DNA of 64,000 bases from JADJOY01 sp016713535 [NCBI: Deltaproteobacteria bacterium] (GTDB taxonomy: Bacteria > JADJOY01): assembly GCA_016713535.1 (NCBI GenBank), contig JADJOY010000009.1:62001-126000 (forward strand), in the 5' to 3' direction. The notes beneath the pieces are model-generated. The model was not told the origin of the DNA and made no database searches. It was given only the letters and a program-made list of their open reading frames with translations. Shown here in pieces: positions 59,576 through 64,000 of the stretch; the first letter of the stretch is position 1; each line of letters starts with the position of its first letter. The position numbers and the translations under genes were made by a program.

Positions 59576-60196
59576 CTACTTGCCGGTCGTGGCGGGCAGC
59601 AGCCCCTGAGCGCGCATCTCCTCGCGTGTCTCGTCGGCGATGCTCTCGATCAAGTCGTGGATGTCGTCGGGGTTGGTGGTCCGGCTGCGGCTGGTCCAGA
59701 TCAGCTTGGCGTCGGCCACCGAGTAGACGTTGGTCTCGACCACGACCTGGGTGTCTTGCTCGACGCGGGTCGCCGTGTAGGCCGTGTAGCCGGGAGCGCC
59801 CCAGTACCCCCACGCGCCGCCGTAGCCGTAGCCGCCGTAACCGGTGCCACCGGGGATGACCTTGAGGTCCCGGTCGACCGAGCGGATCCGCACCACCAGC
59901 AAGCCATCGGCGCCCGAGGCCTCGACCTTGGGCTTCACCTTGGCGACGTCATCGAGGTCGTCGGTGGGAACGAGGTTGTAGCTGACCTCGCCGGCGCTCA
60001 CGGCGCGCGCGACCTGCGTCTCCATCGAGCGCCGCATCGGATCGTTCTTCGTGGCGGCGATCACGAGGATGCGCTTGAAGCGGACGTTGTTGACCTCGGG
60101 ATCCTTCCAGGTGGTCAACATCTTCGTCGAGGCGGTGCAGCCGCTCGCCACGGCGCATGCCGCGAGCCACACCGCGGCCAAGCTCGTTCGTCTCAT
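59576..60196 (-). CDS. DUF4136-like lipoprotein, copy 1
   Basis: A 206-residue lipoprotein (lipobox VASGC) with STKMLTTWKDPEVNNVRFKRILVIAATK, then LVPTDDLDDV and a Gly/Tyr-rich loop GGTGYGGYGYGGAWGYWG. The start KxLxTWKDP and the Ser-Arg-Thr strand near TRSRTTNPDDI match the small lipoprotein family that includes DUF4136. Function is unknown. GTG 60199 immediately precedes the chosen ATG 60196. It shares layout and length with the next gene upstream, which suggests a duplication. Confidence 0.78.
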   Translation of the reverse strand: MRRTSLAAVWLAACAVASGCTASTKMLTTWKDPEVNNVRFKRILVIAATKNDPMRRSMETQVARAVSAGEVSYNLVPTDDLDDVAKVKPKVEASGADGLLVVRIRSVDRDLKVIPGGTGYGGYGYGGAWGYWGAPGYTAYTATRVEQDTQVVVETNVYSVADAKLIWTSRSRTTNPDDIHDLIESIADETREEMRAQGLLPATTGK

Positions 60197-60265
60197 CACG
60201 TCTCCGATCGGTTGGGGTTGTCTGGACAGGTCGCGCCACCGGGTCCGCGGCGCGCGCCTCCGGAA

Positions 60266-60865
60266 TCAGAGCAGGCCCGCCTTCTTCATCGCCTCACCGT
60301 TGGCGTCGGCGATGCTCTCGACCAAGGCGCCCATCGACCGCGGCTCGGCGGTGCGGCTGCGGCTCGCCCACAAGAGCTTGCCGGACTCGATCGAATACAC
60401 GTTCACCTCGACGACCACGAACTTCTCCTTCACCTCGACGCCCGGGTCGTAGACCGCGTACCAGGAGCCGCCCCAACCGCCCCACAGGTACGGCGAAGAG
60501 GTCGGCTTCCACTGGTAGTCACCCGGCTGGCGGGACACCTCGGTGGTGGTGCCGATGACCCGCACCATGACCAACCCATCCGCGCCCGAGGCGCGGATCC
60601 CGCCCTTCACCTTGTCGGGACTCTCGAGGTCGCGGGTGGGGATCGTCTTGTAGGCGGGCTCGGCCGACTTCATGCGCTTCACCATGGTGTCCTCCATGGT
60701 GCGTCGAACCGACTCGTCCTTGGTGATGGCGAGGGCCAGCACCTTACGGAACGCGATCGGCCCTGCGCTCGGCTCCTTCCAGGTCGAGACCAGATCGGTA
60801 GAGGCGCAGCCAGCGAGCGCCAGCGTGATCGAGCCGAGCAACGCCCACGTCGATGACCGCCTCAT
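60266..60865 (-). CDS. DUF4136-like lipoprotein, copy 2
   Basis: A 199-residue lipoprotein (lipobox TLALAGC) with STDLVSTWKEPSAGPIAFRKVLALAITK, a middle Trp/Tyr/Gly-rich loop SSPYLWGGWGGSWYAVYD and ending SRSRTAEPRSMGALVESIADANG. Identity to copy 1 is clear across the whole chain. The two are 69 bp apart and probably cotranscribed. A GGGAGG site precedes ATG 60865. Outer-membrane or periplasmic location is expected. Confidence 0.8.
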   Translation of the reverse strand: MRRSSTWALLGSITLALAGCASTDLVSTWKEPSAGPIAFRKVLALAITKDESVRRTMEDTMVKRMKSAEPAYKTIPTRDLESPDKVKGGIRASGADGLVMVRVIGTTTEVSRQPGDYQWKPTSSPYLWGGWGGSWYAVYDPGVEVKEKFVVVEVNVYSIESGKLLWASRSRTAEPRSMGALVESIADANGEAMKKAGLL

Positions 60866-61002
60866 GAAGCCTCCCTCCCGAACGTCCGTTTGCAGCTTCG
60901 AGACGCCGCCGTCCCGAGCGCGGCCGGGAACCTACCACCGATGACCACCGGGTGCACCGCCCGGTGAGGGCGGCGGGAGGCCAGCCAGCAGCTCGGACTG
61001 TA

Positions 61003-61062
61003 AAGCACTTGCTATACAAAATCGTCAAGCACTTGCTTTACAAGTTTTGTCTAGCTTAAGCT
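61003..61062 (+). promoter_or_regulatory. Promoter with two 17-bp direct repeats before the XRE regulator
   Basis: AAGCACTTGCT(A/T)TACAA occurs at 61003-61019 and 61027-61043, 24 bp apart, with one mismatch. Each contains an AAGCA-CT-TGCT(T/A) inverted repeat. TTGCTT (61034-61039), a 17-base spacer and TAAGCT (61057-61062) form the promoter, so the second repeat covers the -35 box. This stretch is A/T-rich relative to its surroundings. Confidence 0.6.
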
Positions 61063-61084
61063 CCACAGCGATCGGAGGCCAAAA

Positions 61085-61816
61085 ATGCCGCGAAAACCCG
61101 CTGAATTCGGCCGTCTCATGCGGAAGAAGCGCCGCAAAGTGGGGCTCAGTCTGAGAGAGCTCGGGGAGAAAATCGAGCTCAGCCACACGTTCCTTCATCA
61201 GGTGGAGCAGGGGCGGCGCGCGCCGATCCCACGCAGCCACTGGGCGGCGCTGGTGGACGCGATCCCGGGGCTCACGCGCGACGAGCTCGAGCGCGCCGCC
61301 GCCGAGGACCGACCGCTCGCGCTCGACCTCGCCGACGCGCCGCCGCACGTGGTGGACGTGGCGGTCGCGATGGCACGCCGGCTCGCCGGCGGCGACCTGG
61401 ACCTCCGGACCGCGGACGCGCTGCTGGCCGTCCTCGACGAGGAGACCGCCACCGGGCGGGCGTTCGGACGCGTCGTGGATCGCGGCGGCAAGCCCGTCAC
61501 GGGGAAGGCGTTCCTGTACCGGATCGCCACCGGCTCGGGGTGGGCCGCGCTCCTCGGCGTGCGCGAGCAGGCGGGGCGCAGCGACGGGCCGTCGCTCGCG
61601 CGGGTGGCGCGCGACACCGGCAAGACCGTCGAGCTGATGAAGGCGGGCCACCCACAAGGCGGCGGCTTCTTCGACGTCCCCGGCGGTCTGCCCCTCGGCG
61701 AATACGCCTTGCACGTGCACCACGCCGGCAAGCAGGAGTGGGCCTGGCCGCTGGTGGTGAGTACCGGCGCGGCGCAGCGCGACGTGCCGATCGGTGGGCC
61801 GGACGCCGCATCCTGA
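61085..61816 (+). CDS. XRE-family DNA-binding protein
   Basis: A 243-residue protein. Residues 5-70 are an XRE helix-turn-helix (FGRLMRKKRRKVGLSLRELGEKIELSHTFLHQVEQGRR). The remainder begins helical and ends beta-rich (GGLPLGEYALHVHHAGKQEWAWPLVVS); I do not recognise this C-terminal domain. ATG 61085 has GGAGG six bases upstream. The paired repeats over its promoter suggest autoregulation. Nearby targets could be the twin lipoproteins (divergent) or the genes that follow. Confidence 0.87.
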   Translation: MPRKPAEFGRLMRKKRRKVGLSLRELGEKIELSHTFLHQVEQGRRAPIPRSHWAALVDAIPGLTRDELERAAAEDRPLALDLADAPPHVVDVAVAMARRLAGGDLDLRTADALLAVLDEETATGRAFGRVVDRGGKPVTGKAFLYRIATGSGWAALLGVREQAGRSDGPSLARVARDTGKTVELMKAGHPQGGGFFDVPGGLPLGEYALHVHHAGKQEWAWPLVVSTGAAQRDVPIGGPDAAS

Positions 61817-61868
61817 CCCACCGCTCGAGCCCGTGACCGGGGACTAGGTCGCCGGCCGCCGGCTCGCC

Positions 61869-62296
61869 ATGCTGCGGGCCGCGATGTGCCGCGAAGCCGC
61901 CGCCGCGCCGAGCATCCCCGTGCCGACCGCCGACACCGACATCGGCGCGCGCTGGCGCCGCCTCGCTCGATGGGGCGCGGCGGCGCTGATCGTGGCCACG
62001 TTGATCCCGTCCAGCGACGGACAGATCATGTGGCTCTACATGGACACGCTGTCGATGTATGCGCTCGCCATGACGCCGCCGCGGATCCGGCCCGCGCTCC
62101 ACGCCGACCTGCTGTTCCTGTTCAGCGCGATGTCGTGGACGATCGTGCTGACGGGCTGGCTCGTGCTGTGGGTGACCCGCAAGCGCGGAGCCCCGCTGCT
62201 CGCACCCAGCCGCGGCGCGCTGCGGGGCGCGCGTGCTCTCTTTCTCCTGAGCTGGCTGGCGCCGTGTGCTCGACTCACCCGACGAGGGCGGCATGA
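61869..62296 (+). CDS. Small membrane protein, end uncertain
   Basis: A protein with two or three transmembrane helices (AALIVATLIPSSDG, LFLFSAMSWTIVLTGWLVLW, ALFLLSWLAP). The present frame continues for 300 more Arg-rich residues through the DUF1326 gene, so its true end is probably lost. In the next frame a TGA at 62294-62296 would overlap the DUF1326 ATG by four bases, and the length would be divisible by three if one base were added. The break cannot be placed exactly; fusion with DUF1326 is the alternative. No function is recognised. Confidence 0.5.
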
Positions 62297-63054
62297 CCCG
62301 GCGAAGCTGGCTGCTCGCGGGTGGTGGGCTCGTGCTCGCCGCGGTCGCCGCGGGGGTGATCGTGGTCGCGAGCGGGTGGCTCGTGGAGGGGGACGGCGGC
62401 GTCCGGTGGAACATGGACGCCTCGGTGATCGAGGCGTCTTCGTGCCCGATGTTCGGCGAGCACTGGGTCGGCGCGCCGCGGGCCGAGAGCGCGCCGACGG
62501 CGTGCCGCTTCACCCGCGCCTTCCACGTCAATCGCGGCAAGTACGGCGAGGTCGGCCTCGAAGGGGCGACGTTCTGGATGGCGGGCGAGCTCCAGGCCGA
62601 CCCGGCGCGCGGCGGCGGATCGTGGGCGGTCGTCACCTTCGACGGCGCCACCAGCGCGGCGCAGCGCGGCGGCATCGGCGCCGTCCTCGCGCAGCTCTAT
62701 CCCGGCCCGTGGAGCTCGCTGACGACCGCCGAGGGCGCGATCGAGTGGACCGACCTCGACAACACCGTCAACCTCCGGCCACGCAGCGAGGACTACGCCC
62801 ACGCCACCCTCGACGGCGGGCGCACCGCCGAGATCCGCCTCGAGCGACCGGCGCACGCGGAGGATCCGGCGCAGCAGGTGGTGCTGCAGAACCTCCGTTA
62901 CTGGGGCGCCGGCTCGAACGACGGCTTCGTAGTGATGCCGTGCGTGAAACAGGCGTGGCACGGCGGTGGCACACCGTTCGAGGAGCGCGACTCGAACGGG
63001 TTCACGATCACGATCCACGTCGAGTCGAAGCGTGCCGACACGCCCGCGGGCTGA
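62293..63054 (+). CDS. DUF1326 family protein
   Basis: A 253-residue protein with an N-terminal membrane segment (WLLAGGGLVLAAVAAGVIVVASGW) and the DUF1326 core: RWNMDASVIEASSCPMFGEHWVG, then CRFTRAFHVNRGKYGEVGLEGATFWMAGE. The family is of unknown function and commonly lies beside small membrane proteins. Two cysteines in the core and others later could bind metal. ATG 62293 is chosen. The GTG of the next gene overlaps its end by 23 bp. Confidence 0.82.
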   Translation: MTRRSWLLAGGGLVLAAVAAGVIVVASGWLVEGDGGVRWNMDASVIEASSCPMFGEHWVGAPRAESAPTACRFTRAFHVNRGKYGEVGLEGATFWMAGELQADPARGGGSWAVVTFDGATSAAQRGGIGAVLAQLYPGPWSSLTTAEGAIEWTDLDNTVNLRPRSEDYAHATLDGGRTAEIRLERPAHAEDPAQQVVLQNLRYWGAGSNDGFVVMPCVKQAWHGGGTPFEERDSNGFTITIHVESKRADTPAG

Positions 63055-64000
63055 GCGCAACTCGCGTGGGCGAGCCCGACGGCGACGGACGCTGCTGGCG
63101 CTCGGAGCTCTTCTCGGCGCGTTCGCGCCGAACCCGGCGAGCGCGGGCGACTGGCCGCACTGGCGCGGACCTGGCTTCGACGGCCGGGTGCCGGCGAACG
63201 ACGCCCTCCCGCGTGGGCCGATCACGCTGACGCGGAGCTGGGCGCGGCCGCTCGGTGTCGGCTACGCGGGGATCGCCACCAGCGGTGCGCTCGTCGTCAC
63301 GATGTACGGCGACGGGCGCGAGGACCACGTGGTGGCGCTCGACGCGGCCTCCGGCGAGACGCGCTGGAGGCGCGCGATCGGCCCGATGTTCCCGGCGGGC
63401 GGCGGCTCGGAGGGCGGCCCGAAGAGTACACCCACCATCGACGGCGACACGGTCTACGCCCTCGGCCCCAACGGCGACCTGCTCGCGCTCGCGCTAGCGG
63501 ACGGCGCCGAGCGGTGGCGGATCCAGCTCGTCAGCGACGTCGGCGCCGTGCGACCCGAGTTCGGGTTCGCGACCTCACCGCTCGTGATCGGCGAGCGGCT
63601 GGTGGTCGCGACCGGCGGTCCTTCGGGTCACGGGATCACGGCGCTCGACAAGGCGAGCGGGGCCGCGCTGTGGAGCGCCGGTGACGACCCACTCGAATAC
63701 CCGTCGCCGATCCCCGCGACCCTGGCCGGGGTGGAGCAGGTGGTCGCGGTGAGCGACGGCGCGGCGCTCGGCCTCGACCCCGCGACGGGCGCGGTGCTGT
63801 GGCGCTTCCCGCACGAGCTCCACGAGGTGCCCACCGCCGTGCTCCTCGGCGACGATCGCGTGCTGGTGCCGGGCGTGGAGGAGGACGCTCGCGCTGCGGG
63901 TCCGGCGGAGCGAGAGCGGGCTCGTGGCCGAGAAGCTCTGGGCGTCGCTCGGCTTCAAGGGCAGCACGGCCAGCCCCGTCCTGCACGAGGGCCTCCTCTA
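63032..64000 (+). CDS. Partial PQQ-type beta-propeller protein, frame broken near 63880-63884
   Basis: The gene runs off the right edge. A signal peptide (RRRRTLLALGALLGAFAPNPASA) leads to DWPHWRGPGFDGRV, the standard opening of PQQ-like propellers, then blade repeats with VVALDAASGETRWRR, TVYALGPNGDLLALALADG and LGLDPATGAVLWRF. After LVPGVEE the frame turns to Arg/Ala residues; one base fewer in GAGGAGGAC (63878-63886) restores TLALRVRRSESGLVAEKLW to the last base. It may be a quinoprotein or a BamB-like scaffold; the catalytic part is not in view. The GTG start at 63032 overlaps the DUF1326 stop. Confidence 0.78.
   Translation, partial: MPTRPRAERNSRGRARRRRTLLALGALLGAFAPNPASAGDWPHWRGPGFDGRVPANDALPRGPITLTRSWARPLGVGYAGIATSGALVVTMYGDGREDHVVALDAASGETRWRRAIGPMFPAGGGSEGGPKSTPTIDGDTVYALGPNGDLLALALADGAERWRIQLVSDVGAVRPEFGFATSPLVIGERLVVATGGPSGHGITALDKASGAALWSAGDDPLEYPSPIPATLAGVEQVVAVSDGAALGLDPATGAVLWRFPHELHEVPTAVLLGDDRVLVPGVEEDARAAGPAERERARGREALGVARLQGQHGQPRPARGPPL

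Noticed and set aside
1-64000. CRISPR arrays, rRNA and tRNA genes
   Set aside because: No regularly spaced short direct repeats with unique spacers, no conserved rRNA blocks and no cloverleaf with a TTCRA-type arm were seen.
1-64000. Insertion sequences or phage genes
   Set aside because: No transposase, integrase or terminal inverted repeats were recognised; the Uma2 and VapBC genes alone do not prove a mobile element.

Overview
The window is about 64 kb of very GC-rich DNA with dense, often overlapping genes from a Gram-negative bacterium. Evidence for the envelope type is a TonB-dependent receptor, OmpA-type and other lipoproteins, a CpxAR-like pair with a Spy-like protein, and an AsmA/TamB-like protein. 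The gene mix (PilZ-HEAT and TPR proteins, a 'CSLRDAI' beta-helix protein with thrombospondin-3 calcium repeats, GMC oxidoreductase, DUF4331, DUF2804, CYP51-like P450, PUFA-like megasynthase) resembles Myxococcota or Candidatus Binatota. No rRNA, tRNA or CRISPR array was seen, so the phylum is an inference.

Layout. 1-2.7 kb: minus-strand TPR and PilZ-HEAT genes. 2.8-12 kb: enoyl-CoA hydratase/isomerase, peptide-type ABC binding lipoprotein, geranylgeranyl-reductase-like flavoprotein, FadR-like regulator, GMC alcohol oxidase, a VapBC pair and two ABC permeases; no ABC ATPase is present. 12-15.9 kb: AsmA-like protein. 15.9-18.4 kb (minus): alpha/beta hydrolase, NTF2-like and CrtC/AttH-like genes. 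18.6-22.1 kb: Spy-like protein, lipoprotein and two-component system. 22-33 kb: SMUG1-like glycosylase, a split DUF4331 pair, TPR protein, GH-A-type lipoprotein hydrolase, Nfu, SGNH hydrolase with a membrane glycosyltransferase, DUF2804 and YbjN-like proteins. 33-38 kb: two large secreted proteins. 38-44 kb: Uma2 nuclease, ferredoxin and CYP51-like P450 divergent from TetR and NTF2-like genes, then a TonB receptor. 44-46 kb: spermidine-synthase-like and acyltransferase-3 genes.

46.3-56 kb holds the most unusual locus: a 2,766-residue synthase (KS, degenerate KS, AT, ACP, C45 Ntn-hydrolase/acyltransferase, KR, DH) overlapped by four bases with an Sfp-type phosphopantetheinyl transferase, itself overlapped by four bases with a FabL-type enoyl reductase. 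Together these encode a complete reductive acyl-chain cycle, carrier activation and a candidate chain-releasing N-acyltransferase. The C45 domain has the Gly-Cys junction at which this family self-cleaves, so the protein may split after translation. 56-64 kb: VWA-OmpA lipoprotein with a strong terminator, zinc phospholipase C/P1-nuclease-like protein, twin lipoproteins, XRE regulator, DUF1326 and a partial PQQ-type propeller.

Eight genes carry a single-base frame break, mostly in short G or C runs, and a ninth is suspected. In each interior case the total length becomes a multiple of three once one base is removed or added. Residual indel errors of a long-read or metagenomic assembly are the simplest explanation; these genes are annotated end to end with the break marked. 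Several predicted promoters put +1 on or next to the start codon, suggesting leaderless transcripts.
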